Of a stretch of 64,000 nucleotides of DNA, positions 34,990 to 46,067 are shown in pieces; positions within the stretch are counted from its first letter, which is position 1; each line of letters starts with the position of its first letter. The stretch is from Hevea brasiliensis (lineage: Eukaryota; Streptophyta; Magnoliopsida; Malpighiales; Euphorbiaceae), in contig NC_079504.1 in the NCBI RefSeq assembly GCF_030052815.1, positions 82,883,309 to 82,947,308 of the forward strand, in the 5' to 3' direction. A program made the translations under genes and the position numbers. The notes under the pieces are model-generated. The model was given only the letters and a program-made list of their open reading frames with translations, did no database searches and had not been told where the DNA came from.

Positions 34990-36680
34990 TCAAGATTAAA
35001 TATAGGTTTGACACTTGGCACAATGTGATTGGGTCACTTAAACCTAGAGCTAATCAAAGGGTGACATGTGGCAAGGGTTTAATGTGTTAACCTAGCTATT
35101 TAAGTGTTGTTATGAGAAAATAAAATACAACCAGTAGCCACTCCTCTGCTTTGTCACGCCACTTTGAGGCTTTTCATCTATTCTTCTTCATCTCTCATCA
35201 ATTCAAAGAGATTAGCCATCAATCTCTTGAATTAAGAACACTAGAAATTGTTTCTAGTGTCCTGTTTACATCTCTAATATCTTAAAATGCATAACTTGAA
35301 TTTCTAATTAATTGAAAAAGCTTTAGAAGCTGTTCAAGGGCTGCCATAGGTGTTCTTGGTGTGGACAACCTAGAGGGACAACATGTGGTGTCCTGAAGAT
35401 AAATCTCAAAGGCGCAGACACGCTGCAGTGCATCAAGAGGTTAGTGTATTCGTTCTTGATTTAATCTAGGGTTCTAAAATTAATCTGATTAATTTTAAAA
35501 TCTTAAATGGTAAATACAGATCCAAAAACATATTAAAAGAGTTTTAATATATTGTTTATCATTGAAATCAAATAGATAAAAATAAATCTTGCATGATGCA
35601 TGTAACCCTAGGTGAAAAATTTTTGAATTCAATGGTATAAACTTGTGTTTTTCACGCTTCCGTTCCTTCAATCGCCTGGGTAAGGAAGTCGAGAGGATGA
35701 GTCATGAGATGTCTTCTCTCCGATCCCAACTTTCGTCCGCTCAGGACTACATATCTCAAATTGAGGGACGAATGAAGTTCTATGAGGATAAGCTGGCCGA
35801 GCAAGCTCATGTTCTGGCCGAGCGAGATCGTGTTCTCGAGGGAGTTCAGGCGCTCCGAGCTGATGAAGCTGCTCAACTCGCTCATCTTGCTGAGGAGCTC
35901 AAGGCGAAAGAAGAAGAAATGGTGACCGGAGTGGCCGGCGCTTATGTGAATGCTCATAGAGATCTCCTGGCTGAGCTCAAGAAGCGTTATCCTGAGGAGG
36001 ACTTCTCCTGGATGGCCAACCTGGCTCCCGAGGACGAAGGTGAGGATAGCGAAGGGGAGGCTGAAGGTGAGAGAGAAAATGAACAACATGTAGTTCAGGC
36101 TGGGGGTGATCCCCCAGCTGAATGACTTGTATAAATTTTGAAATGAAATGAAATGAAAGTTCCCCTTTTGTTCAATGATTGATTGTGATCGGAAAATTTC
36201 TAAATTGCGTAAGCACTTGATTATTTGAACATATTAGAATGACAACTGAAAGTGATTATTAATCTAAGTATAGGAGATCGGAAAACACTATGCATGAGAT
36301 CAGTTACGAAACGGGACTTAATTAAAATTAGAAATTTGGCTTTGAACACTTAAGATTGGGATCATCTTTAAACCGAGTTGAAACCTTTATCATTCTCAAA
36401 TTTTAAATGAGAGACCGGCAACAAGACTGGTGTTACGAAGGCCTTATGTTGGTTCAATTTTATTTGACAAGAAAGATCGGAAATACAATTAAATGATCGG
36501 GGGACTCGAGAATTGGTTTGAGGGATCGGTGAGGCTTTAAATGACCTGGAGACTTGGTATTAATTAAATTCTTTTTTGTGGGGAGATCGGAAGTGTGGTC
36601 GGTTGGTAAAGGGGACTGTGTTGGGGATCGGCTTCAAAATTTATTAATTTCGGGGGATTGGCCAAAATATGGTGTCGACA

Positions 36681-38780
36681 GCTCTGATACCAATTGAAGG
36701 AACAGAAGAGTGAAAAACACAAGTTTATACCACTGAATTCAAAAATTTTCACCTAGGGTCACATGCATCATGCAAGATTTATTTTTATCTATTTGATTTC
36801 AATGATAAACAACATATTAAAACTCTTTTTATATGTTTTGGATCTGTATTTGCCATTTAAGATTTTAAAATTAATCAGATTAATTTTAGAATACTAGATT
36901 AAATCAAGAACAAACACACTAACCTCTTGATGCACTGCAGTGTATTTACGCCTTTGAGATTCATCTTCAGGACACCAGATGTTGTCCCTCTAGTTTGTCC
37001 ACACCAAGAACACCTATGGCAGCCCTTGAACAGCTTCTAAAGCTTTTTCTATTATTTAGAAAATCAAGTTCTACCTTTTAAGAGATTAAAGATGTAAACA
37101 GGACACTAGAAACAATTTCTAGTATTTTTAATTCAAGAGATTATTTGCTAATCTCTTGGAATGAATGAGAGATAATAAGGAAAGAAGGGAGAGGCAGCCA
37201 AGGGGTGGCAGCACCTTTGGGAGCAGCAGCTTGTGTGTTTTATTTTCTCATAACAGCACATATATAGCTAGGTCATCACTTAAACCCTTGCCACATGTCA
37301 CCCTTTGATTGGTTCTAGGTTTAATTGACCCAATCACATTGTGCCAAGTGTCAAACCTATATTTAATCTTAATTTTAATCATCTTACATGATTACAAGAC
37401 ATTTGACAAGCTTATGTGTAATGCCATGTGTCACCATCTCATGGTGCCACATGTCACCCTGTGAAATGACCAAAATGCCCCCGTGTCTTAATTTTGAGTT
37501 CTTAACCCAAAATAATTATTTTTCTTCTTCTAATCAATTTATATTAAATATAAATTAATTAATTAATCTCTATTAATTAATTTCTCATTAATTAAATTCA
37601 TATTTAAACGCTTTAAACATAAATTTAACTTATACTGTACATCCAATAATCTAGATTTGGTTTCAAGTCATGCTAGGAACTTTGCAATCTAATTGTAAAC
37701 CAAACCTATTTAATTAATCAATTAAACTCTTTAATCAATTAATTAAATCATATTTAATTAGGTAATAACTTGTGTATGTGTGTGACTTACTAGGCTCATC
37801 ACTAATTGGCAATGAGATATGATATTAACTCTTTCTTACCATAAATGATTTCTCTAAATCATTTTATGCACCTCATAGACATGGTTAACACCTAGCATAG
37901 CATGCCATGGCTACCCAATTATTAATAAGGTTTACCTTAAATGAACCTATAATCATATGTTACCATGCACTAGAATCTCTCTGTTACAAAATCCCAACTC
38001 AAGCTGGAGTCATGGTTTATGTCAAACCCCATTTGCTATGAATATTATGTTCTTTTTTAATTCCAGTTCTTGATTAAAAAGATTTTCTCATCAGAAACTC
38101 TTTTCTGAATAAATCTATCTGTCTGCCAGAACTTGAAACATCAAGAACAATTAAATGAACATAGGATTTTATCTCTATTTACTTAGAGGAACAGATTCCA
38201 TCTTGATCAACACCTACCTCCATATATAACTAGTAGGAGCCAACACGTGCCCATATACCCATACACAGTACAAGTATGAAAGCAGTATCAAACTCAAACT
38301 ACCTATATACAAGATAACTGTGCTATCTCAGGTCTAAAGATTATATGCACTGATATGATTTATGACAAAACATTGACAAGAGTAAACTCCATGTGCTTGT
38401 CATAAGTGTCACTGGTTCAGCCTACTTATCATGTATAAGAGCCTATCATGTTTGTTATATGGCATGAGACTCACCATTCCATCTTATTTATATCTCATAT
38501 AAATAACTTGGGAACAAACATGAATACAATCTTTCTGGATAAGTCATGTCCTTATTATGAAGTATCCTCGATTGTGAACCTATTTATGATATTTTGTACT
38601 AGAAATACTGTCACTCATATTCTTAACAACTTAAGAATATAATTTCTAATAAAATATTAATGGACCTTTTCTATTACACATAAATATATTATGTAAATGG
38701 AAAAGTCGAAATGCCTTTTATTAATAAAAACATGTACAAGATACATACTAAATGATATGCTTTAGGGCATACTACTAACA
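36681..38780 (-). mobile_element. Copia-2, primer-binding site and 5' LTR (right piece)
   Basis: On the minus strand the LTR runs 38780-36695 (TGTTAGTAGTATGCCC...GTTCCTTCA), about 2086 bp. It is followed by AT and the primer-binding site TGGTATCAGAGC (36692-36681). The first five bases, GCTCT, are also the Ogre target duplication, so the Ogre-like element inserted within this site. The internal part continues at 7371 leftward. A short open frame at 38448-38642 is LTR sequence, not a gene. Confidence 0.93.
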
Positions 38781-38851
38781 GCAACCTATGGTCAATTTCT
38801 GGATAGACTTTCTTCATGAAAGTTGGAGTATTAAGTCTTAGGTTTCATCTC
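38781..38851 (-). mobile_element. Outermost host LTR, piece 2 of 4
   Basis: Seventy-one bases ('agactttcttcatgaaagtt' then 'ttaagtcttaggtttcatct') resembling solo-LTR text near 43735-43790 and 43925-43960. It is bounded by Copia-2 on the left and Copia-3 on the right, and continues at 47870. Confidence 0.65.
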
Positions 38852-39254
38852 TGATGGGATTAAAATGATGTGTATGAGATGGGTGAAAGTGGACCAGCTG
38901 TTATTTTTACAAGCCCATCTAGCTTTGGCTTGGGTCTAGTTCAGTTCTGCAGCTCCATTCTTTCTTAGGCCCAATTCAGCTCTGCAATTTCTCTCAAAGC
39001 ATCATCATAGCAGAGAATCAATCACTCCCACATGCTGCTCATTTTAGCTATTCCAGCTAGCCATTCCAGCTAAGAATGGTGTTACAATTTGTTGTAAATT
39101 AGTTAGAATCACCTATAAATACGGGAGGGTAGCATAGAGATTTTTTTCTAAAATAGCTTCGAGAACATTCTTTTACTTGTATATAAACATACCATTATTC
39201 AATGAAAAAACATAGCTTTTGCTCATTTATAAAATTTATTAGCTAAATTCTTCA

Positions 39255-39266
39255 TGGTATCAGAGC
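39255..39266 (+). other. Primer-binding site of Copia-3
   Basis: TGGTATCAGAGC directly after the LTR end at 39254; initiator tRNA-Met type. Confidence 0.9.
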
Positions 39267-39320
39267 ACAACCTGTGCTACTGATAGATTGTTTCATTCTG
39301 CCCTTAAGCTGTTCTAAAGA

Positions 39321-40295
39321 ATGTTTGATATAACTGAGACATCTGGGACTGGCACTGGCACTAGTACTCAGGCTGCTGTCAGTAAAGATAGTGTTCTTCA
39401 TCTACACAACTCTGACCACCCAGGCATGATACTTATAAGTGCCCTTCTGACTAGGAAAAATTATTTATCATGGAGTAGATCCATGGTGCTTGCTTTGAGA
39501 GCCAAGGACAAGCTTGGATTAGTTGATGGGAGCTGTGAAATGCCTGCTGCTGATTCTACTACACTGGACAAATGGAAAAAGGTGGATAGCATGATGACCT
39601 CCTGGATCCTGAGTTCTATCTCAAAAGAGTTGGTGGATGCCTTTATCTATGCTGCTTCATCCAAGGATCTATGGGAAGAAATCAAAGAGAGGTTTGGAGA
39701 AAGTAATGGACCTCTACTCTACCAACTCAAAAGAGAGATAAGTAATCTAACTCAATCAAATGCATATGTTATGGTTTATTTTACTAAACTTAAAAAATTA
39801 TGGGATGAATTGACATGCCTTAAGCCTTTACCTGTTTGTGAATGTGGGGCTTCAAAACAAATGGATGAGATTAATAGTGAGGACAAGCTTATACAATTTT
39901 TGATGGGTTTGAATGAAACTTATGATCAAACTAGAAATCAAATTCTCTTGATGGACCCCTTACCAAGTGTGAACAAAGCATATTCCATGGTATTAAGGGT
40001 GGAAAAGCAAAGAGAAGTTCACACTGATTCAAGTGATGAATTTAATTCTATCATGGTAGTAAAGGGACAGTTCCAGAAGGAGAAATCTCAAGGCAAGAAG
40101 AAGGAATTTGGAAAAAGGGAAAATAGATCCTGTGATTACTGTAATGGAAATGGCCACACACGAGAAACATGTTTTAAGCTAAATGGTTATCCAGAATGGT
40201 TTACTGAACTTAAACAAAAGAAAGGGAAAGGCAAGGGCAATATGGCGGCAAATGCATATGAAAAAGTAGCTGAAATTGAGCGCAAAGCTGAGTAG
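39321..40295 (+). CDS. Copia-3 gag
   Basis: An uninterrupted 324-codon frame starting 67 bases after the LTR. The N-terminal 'HPGMILISALLTRKNYLSWS' followed by RSMVLALRAKDKLG is the plant Copia gag signature. The middle has 'SKDLWEEIKERFGESNGPL' and LKKLWDELTC. The nucleocapsid zinc knuckle is CDYCNGNGHTRETCFKLNGY (C-X2-C-X4-H-X4-C) at about residues 270-285, followed by a Lys/Gly-rich tail. Gag would form the particle and bind RNA. It is the only coding part of Copia-3 without a visible break; the downstream protease is in another frame. Confidence 0.88.
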   Translation: MFDITETSGTGTGTSTQAAVSKDSVLHLHNSDHPGMILISALLTRKNYLSWSRSMVLALRAKDKLGLVDGSCEMPAADSTTLDKWKKVDSMMTSWILSSISKELVDAFIYAASSKDLWEEIKERFGESNGPLLYQLKREISNLTQSNAYVMVYFTKLKKLWDELTCLKPLPVCECGASKQMDEINSEDKLIQFLMGLNETYDQTRNQILLMDPLPSVNKAYSMVLRVEKQREVHTDSSDEFNSIMVVKGQFQKEKSQGKKKEFGKRENRSCDYCNGNGHTRETCFKLNGYPEWFTELKQKKGKGKGNMAANAYEKVAEIERKAE

Positions 40296-40429
40296 AAAAT
40301 TAAGTTGACTGGTCAAGCATAATCCAGCAGGAGATAGCCAAGTACATGTAAAACCAAAACCCTATTGTTAATGCGGCAAGCTGTGTTAATTTCACAGGCT
40401 TTGCAGGTAAAAATCCATATAGCTACTCT

Positions 40430-41197
40430 TCTAGCAGTAATGGTGAGGAAAGAGGCTCTTGGATAGTAGATTCAGAAGCTTCCATACACATGAGTCATGA
40501 CTTCACTCTTCTTCATAACCCTACAAAATTAAATGGCCATAGCATAGTTACCTTACCAAATGGAACCACAAAGCAAGTTTTTTATAGTGGAACCATTAAC
40601 TTGAGCCCAAAAATACACCTACACAACACATTCTACACACTAAGCTTTAAACAAAATCTATTGTCAGTCAGTGCACTTGCCAAAACTTCCAAAATAAATG
40701 TTAAATTCTTCACTAGTTACTGCCTTTTACAGGACCAAGTGACTAAGGAAGTGATAGCAAAGGGGGAGCAGTAAGGAGGATTATACATAATAAGTAGCTG
40801 GTCTCTTAGAAATAAGTGTAATCCTAGATTTTCTAGTAGTAGTTATGTTCCTGTTTCTAAGACTCACTGTACTAAACCTCCTTTGCAAATGAATGAAGTT
40901 TACCAATCTTCTGTTACACCCAATTCTTTTGAATTGTGGCATTCCAGACTTGGACACATTTGAAGCACCAAATTATCACATATCACCTCAATAAAACCAA
41001 AGAGTCAAAATCATCAAGTATGTGAGGTATACCCACTTGCTAAACAACAAAGGCTTAGTTTTCAAAATAGTAAAATTACAATAGAATCTGTTTTTGACTT
41101 AATTCATATTGATTTGTGGAGACCATACTTAGCGCATTCTATTTCACTATCCAAATATGTTCTTACTATTGTTGATGATTTTTCAAGAGTGACTTGG
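40430..41197 (+). pseudogene. Copia-3 protease and integrase N-terminus
   Basis: WIVDSEASIHMSHD marks the protease active site (about 40459-40500); the family motif is D-S/T-G and here glycine is replaced by glutamate. The GAG-pre-integrase segment follows (LSPKIHLHNTFYTLSFKQNL). Then come WHSRLGHI with a stop after it (about 40940), LAKQQRLSF, and the integrase core start (FDLIHIDLW, VDDFSRVTW). The solo LTR interrupts the frame after SRVTW at 41197. Confidence 0.85.
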
Positions 41198-44100
41198 TGT
41201 GACACCCCTTACCCGACTACAGTGTAGCCGAGCAAGTTATGCCACTCAGTGTGCCGGAGCACTCTATTTTATCTGATTTCATTACAGTCCTTGATTTATT
41301 TATTCAAAAACTTTATTGAAGATTTAGGCTATTTTTACTTTTATCAAAATCTAACTAAGTTGAAAATTTCAAAAATTTTAACGATAATCCGACAAAGTGT
41401 CGGCTGTAATTTGGACTAACAGTTCTTCTGAACCTGCCAAAGACAATTTCAATATATACTCAATTTCTCAAAGTTAATAGTCTCAAAAATTTTCAAACAT
41501 AATGTATCTCAATGCAAGATCCAGATTTCTGGAAATCTCATTAGATTTTCAATATCTCAATATTCACAAGTATAATCTCATTATAACTCAAATTCAATTC
41601 ACATACTAAAATACTTACTTTGAATAGCTTCCATAATTCATAGGTTAATTACATGAGTTTATTTTGTACAAGATATACAAATAATTTACAATGTGCTAGG
41701 AATGAACAATATACATAACTTGTTTAAATTGAGCCCTATCTACATGCATTCTTGAGGAGGTGACAATCTTGAACTCTTACGACACTACGTAGATCCGACT
41801 CAAAATCTCGATCGACATCTCTGGTTTTACCTTGATGCACTGCACGAGGAAGCAATTCCATCGCGCTAAGCATTTCGCTTAGTGGTGCAATAATATAACC
41901 AAAAATAATATATACAAGTAAAGAAAGAAATAAATGATAATTCAGATACTCAAGAATCAATTTAATTTGGTATGGTATTTCTAGTATCAACGATCTTATA
42001 TACTAGTTTGTTCCTCTTTGGAAGTGCTTAGTTTATAACTTTTCAAGAATACTAGCAGTATATAATTTATTCTATCTGTATTGTATTTCAAGTGCAGATT
42101 TCCCGCAATTTATATTTTTGTTATGTTTCTTTTGCTAATCTCTTTTGATTATTCATTCAATACTTAATTTAATTGTACTGGATTTTCATTATACTTAACT
42201 TAACTTAGCTGCCTGAATTGAATAATACTTTAATTGACTGCCCAAGTAACCTATACTAGATGACTGGACTGGATAACGGGTCGTTGGCACTGGACACCGC
42301 GGTGCCTCGGGCCGTTATACCATGGGATGCAGAATGTCAACCACGTATGCAGTCAGTATGGCTAAAGAGCCATGATATCACATAATCGGCATAAAAGCCA
42401 TGAATACGGGCATAAAAGCCATGGATACGGGCATAAAGCCATGAATACAGGCATAAAGCCTTTCCTTTCGCAGTACTGCTAAAACAATACCCTATTGGCA
42501 TGCCAAACTATCCAAACCAATCTTGTTAGGTATACTAGGGCAATTAATATTTTAAAATATTAATATATTGTGCTTTATGACTTCATTATTTCATGATAAA
42601 TTTCAATCATAATTCATACATTCATTTGATCATTTATATGATCACAATTCACATCAATTATCCTTTTATACCATTGTATTCAAAATACTTCTCCTCTTTA
42701 CAATAATGAGAACTAATGTCTCATTCATACATTAATACGGTTTATTTGTCCATTCATTATGTTATTCATATTGATCACAATTCTAAACAATGGTTCACAT
42801 GTACCATTGTATTCAAAACATTTTTCCTTTCTCATTTATACATTCAAGAATCTACTTATGTAATTACAAATTTTATATTTCAAGTTGAGTTACTAATATT
42901 TTATGAATTCCATTTGTGATGGGCATATAAGTCTTAACTATCTATTTACATCAATTTGGTGACTTATTCTTCATGTTTCAAGTAATCCATGAAAATTTCA
43001 TGGATTTCAAATTTATGCTCTTAATTCCCTTTTTAACAATTTTGACTAAGATGCATAGTCCACATTTGTCATACCATTCTAAGCATTTAAGCTTAGAATT
43101 GGTTCTAGGTCTTCATCTTAATTTGCTAATTATTTTGATTACTATTCACCTTACTAGTCAACCAAAATGTTGACTTTTTCATACTTAAGGGATATGTTAA
43201 TTCTAATTACACCAAGATCCCACATTTTGAGTTTTACATTTGCTAGTATTAATTGCCAATTGTAATTTAAAGTCCCCTAGATGCATTTCTAATTTCAAAT
43301 TTTGAATTTCAAGTTTTGGTGTCACTATTCACCTCTTTGGTCAACAAAAATGTTGACTTTTAGGTAGAAATTATGTACATTGGTTTTGGCATTCCCAACA
43401 TACCACATTTTGCATTTAAAACTTGTTAGTTTTGGTCACTTCCTCAAAGCTTAGGTCATTTGGCAAAATTGCCAATTTTCGGTTTTTAAAACTTAACTTT
43501 ACTATTCCATTAAGCATTGTTGCAGTGGGAATTTGAGGAAATGGTAAACATAAAAATTGTTCCTTATTTTGTCTAGTTGAATTTCCTTTTTTGAATCACT
43601 CAATTTGGAGTTTTTTAGCTCAAGTTATGGCCAAAATAAGTTTACTGTTCACGTGCACTGTTCATGTTGCACTTTTGGGTTTTGGCAGATTTTAGTCCAA
43701 CTTTGGTCAGTAATTTGACTAAGTTCATAATTTGGTCTAACTTTCTTCATATGAAATGTTCTACTATGCCTTAGGTTTCCATCAGTTCAAGAATCGCCTA
43801 AATCCGAGTTTTCTAGAGAGAGTTATAGCCATCCAAACATTACTGCTCAAATCAAAATCTGCAGAGTTGCAGGTTTGAATAGTGACTGTGACTGCCATTT
43901 GGGTTAGGTTCTGGTCATAATTTGGGGTAGGTTTCTTCATGAAAGTTGTTTGTCTATGTCTTAACTTGTTGCTGTAAAAATTTCAGGTCAATTGACCAAA
44001 TCTACAGTGAGTTATGGCCAAATGAACAGTTACTATTCATTTGGTCATTTCTGTAGGGGCTGTTGCAGGGTGTCCGGATTGGGGCCAAGTTTTGGTCCAC

Positions 44101-45511
44101 TTGCTTTGGTCTTTTGGGCATGGTTTCTTCAGAAAAAATGTGCCATTATAAGCCTAGTTTCATGTCCAACTGGCCAAACACCAATTGGACCAACACAGCC
44201 CAAGTTATGACTGTGTAATTGGACTGAATTTTCAGTCCCTCTGCTGCTGTCCTAGGGCAGCCTACATCTTCACTTTGCAATCCTATTTTTTAGTCCAATT
44301 CATGGTCAACATACTTAAAATGGTCACTAATTGACCACTAAAATGTCCATTACTCAATTCAAATGCCAAGTCCAATTTTCACCCTTAAAACCCTAATTTC
44401 TCATTGCAATTCACCCATACACCTTAGTTACACACTTCCATTCATTATATATGTGTTTATACACTTTAAACATAAGCTCTAATTCATTCTAAGTCCATCA
44501 TCAACACTCAATCCTATTCCTTCCTTAGGGCAGCTGAAATCCATGGTATGTATACACATGAATTTAGTCCATTTAACTTACAATTTCATACTAAATTCAA
44601 GTCCTTAACATGGAAATAAAGGAATATTAGCATAAGTAAGCACTAACCTTTGCATGAGCTTTTTGTCCCTTCACAATCCTTCATTTCCTTAACTTTTCTT
44701 AGTAACCAAACACTTCCCCAAAAGAGGTAGACAATTTTTAATGAAGGCAATTTAGGTTTTAATGGTGAGAATTCATGGGAATGAAAGAGAGATGAAAGAA
44801 AATGTTTATGGAGGAGAGAAAGACATTTTCGGCTGGTTGGGAGGATGAAAATAGCTGCTCACGTTTTTTTTCCTTTCATTTGGTCTTTAATTTGTCTCTT
44901 TTAAGTATTTAAGAAAGCTTATTAGCTTGTGATTGGTTGGTAATTTATAAATGACATCATGTGATGTCATTATTTGCATTATTTTGATTTTTCTTTGCTT
45001 TTCTTTTTTTACCACATTTCAATTTAATTTTTAGCAATATTTATTCATATTTTATGTCATATTAATTATTTACTTAACTAGACAAGTCGGCCAAAAATCA
45101 CCTCTGAAGGCGAAATGACCAAAATGCCCTCCATTTGGCTTAACGGGTCAAAATTGTCTGTACCGATTGAAAAATTTTTCTAGGTATTTTCTTGGCATTC
45201 TAATGCCATGGGAACCTCAACAACCCTTCTCTGGAGTCTCAAAAATTATTTTATAATTTTTCCCCCTGGTCTAGAGCTCCTCGTTGCGAGAACCGCAACT
45301 TCCCTCTGGTTACCCATCGCTTGGGCACCGACTCATTTGACTTGGTTGTATTTTATTTCTAAATTTTTACTATATTTTTCTTATTAATATTTGAGTTAAT
45401 CTTGGTCCCTCACTTTAGTTTAAATATTTTTCCGAACATTCTAGCTGTCCGGACCGACACCGGTCACCGGAACAGTAGAATGTACGGAGTTGCTACCGGG
45501 AGGGTGTTACA
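41198..45511 (-). mobile_element. Solo LTR, Tekay/Del-like, 4.3 kb
   Basis: Ends TGTGACACCCC and GGGTGTTACA with a perfect 5-bp duplication CTTGG at 41193-41197 and 45512-45516. No primer-binding site, coding sequence or second LTR is inside, so a solo LTR from intra-element recombination is the simplest reading. Minus-strand sense is inferred from promoter layout in related copies. Contents: a 21-bp repeat (42387-42460), degenerate repeats of 'caagttatggccaaa' in 43600-44220, and a right end shared with 1-575. The pieces of Copia-3 integrase read on across it. Confidence 0.88.
42387..42460. repeat. 21-bp tandem repeat in solo LTR
   Basis: Four copies of 'cgggcataaagccatgaata' with minor variation. 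No role is evident. Confidence 0.85.
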
Positions 45512-46067
45512 CTTGGACATACCTATTACATGATAAAACTAGAGTTTGCAACACACTTTTTGAATTTTTACTCATGAGAAAACACAATTTCAAAAGCAAG
45601 TCAAGGTGATTAAATCAGATAATGGCACAGAATTTATAAATCAACAGTGCACAATGCTTTTCAAATCAAAGGGAATAATACACCAAAGAACTTGCCCTTA
45701 CTCTCCACAACAAAATGGAGTTGTGGAGAGAAAGCATAAGCATTTACTTCAAGTGGCAAGAGCTTTGATGTTTCCTTCCAATCTACCAAAGAGTTTTTAG
45801 AGGGAAAGTATTTTAACTGCTACTTACCTCATAAACAGGATGCCAAGCACAATTTTAAATTGGAAATCTCCATATGAAGTTTTGTTTAACAAAGTACCAA
45901 ATTATGACCATCTTAGAATTTTTGGCTGCCTATGTTTTGCAACTAACTTTATACCACAAAAACATAAGTTTGAGCAAAGGGCTTTAAAATGTGTTTTCAC
46001 TGGATATACTTCTAGTTTCAAGGGCTATAAATTATATGATTTGCAAAATAAGGCAATTATTATTTAA
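45512..46067 (+). pseudogene. Copia-3 integrase, core and C-terminus
   Basis: Resumes after the solo LTR. IKSDNGTEFIN contains the second catalytic Asp, and PQQNGVVERKHKHLLQVARA contains the catalytic Glu (about 45720). KVPNYDHLRIFGCLCFATN and 'HKFEQRALKCVFTGYTSSFK' follow, the conserved Copia integrase C-terminal region. A TAG lies after LPKSF (about 45799). Together with 40930-41197 this makes one integrase. Confidence 0.88.

Larger units (their letters stand above)
30821..35670 (+). mobile_element. Copia-1 retrotransposon, internally deleted
   Basis: Flanked by the duplication ATCGC at 30816-30820 and 35671-35675. The 5' LTR is 30821-32926 (2106 bp, TGTTAGTAG...GTTCCTTCA). The internal region is 32927-34989 and a partial 3' LTR is 34990-35670, equal to the last 681 bp of the 5' LTR. 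Only the start of gag survives; protease, integrase, RT and the first two-thirds of the 3' LTR are gone. The deletion junction shares 'aatcaagatt' with both parents. By eye the two LTR copies differ at roughly 2% of positions, so the insertion is fairly young. Same family as Copia-2. Confidence 0.95.
29404..36125 (+). pseudogene. LTR antisense gene, copy 2 (split by Copia-1)
   Basis: Exons are 29404-30280, 30342-30820 and 35676-36125, the last two separated only by Copia-1 and its duplication. Their summed length is 1806 bases, an exact multiple of three, giving about 601 codons plus a stop. The frame is continuous across the 61-bp intron (30281-30341, GT...AG) and across the Copia-1 site. 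Domains: PF04195-like (FPLDDFFKEVLKYH, AQVHPNSWRI, KDDEYWFFQ), basic KRKRE-like stretch, proline-rich PPRREEPPPPPPVAPS, coiled coil, acidic end. Lesions: TGA at 29890-29892, where copy 1 has CGA, and the Copia-1 insertion. It may bind nucleic acid or modulate the element, but no function is established. Confidence 0.82.
7372..36680 (-). mobile_element. Ogre/Tat-like giant Ty3/gypsy retrotransposon
   Basis: A complete but decayed element with 5' LTR 25613-36680 and 3' LTR 7372-13375, both bounded by TGTCGACACC...CCTTGCGACA on the minus strand (the outer left terminus has decayed to TA). Target duplication GCTCT flanks it at 7367-7371 and 36681-36685. The span is 29.3 kb, or about 24.45 kb without the Copia-1 insertion. 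Minus-strand order is leader, ORF1, gag, protease, RT, RNase H, second RNase H, integrase. An extra ORF before gag, two RNase H domains and very long LTRs are established marks of the Tat/Ogre lineage. It inserted into the primer-binding site of Copia-2. Confidence 0.93.
25613..36680 (-). repeat. Ogre-like 5' LTR (6.2 kb, interrupted by Copia-1)
   Basis: This matches the 3' LTR from the left terminus TGTCGCAAGG to the right terminus GTGTCGACA, with Copia-1 and its duplicated ATCGC (30821-35675) inserted. It contains the minisatellite (26028-26640), a minus-strand TATA candidate (about 27622-27637), the plus-strand TATA box (29241-29249), and antisense gene copy 2. The 36126-36680 part is noncoding and dense in GATCGG. 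Confidence 0.95.

Noticed and set aside
41198..45511. DNA transposon with 10-bp terminal inverted repeats and a 5-bp duplication
   Set aside because: TG...CA ends, a 5-bp duplication and match to other LTR starts fit a solo LTR better, and no transposase is present. Not fully excluded.
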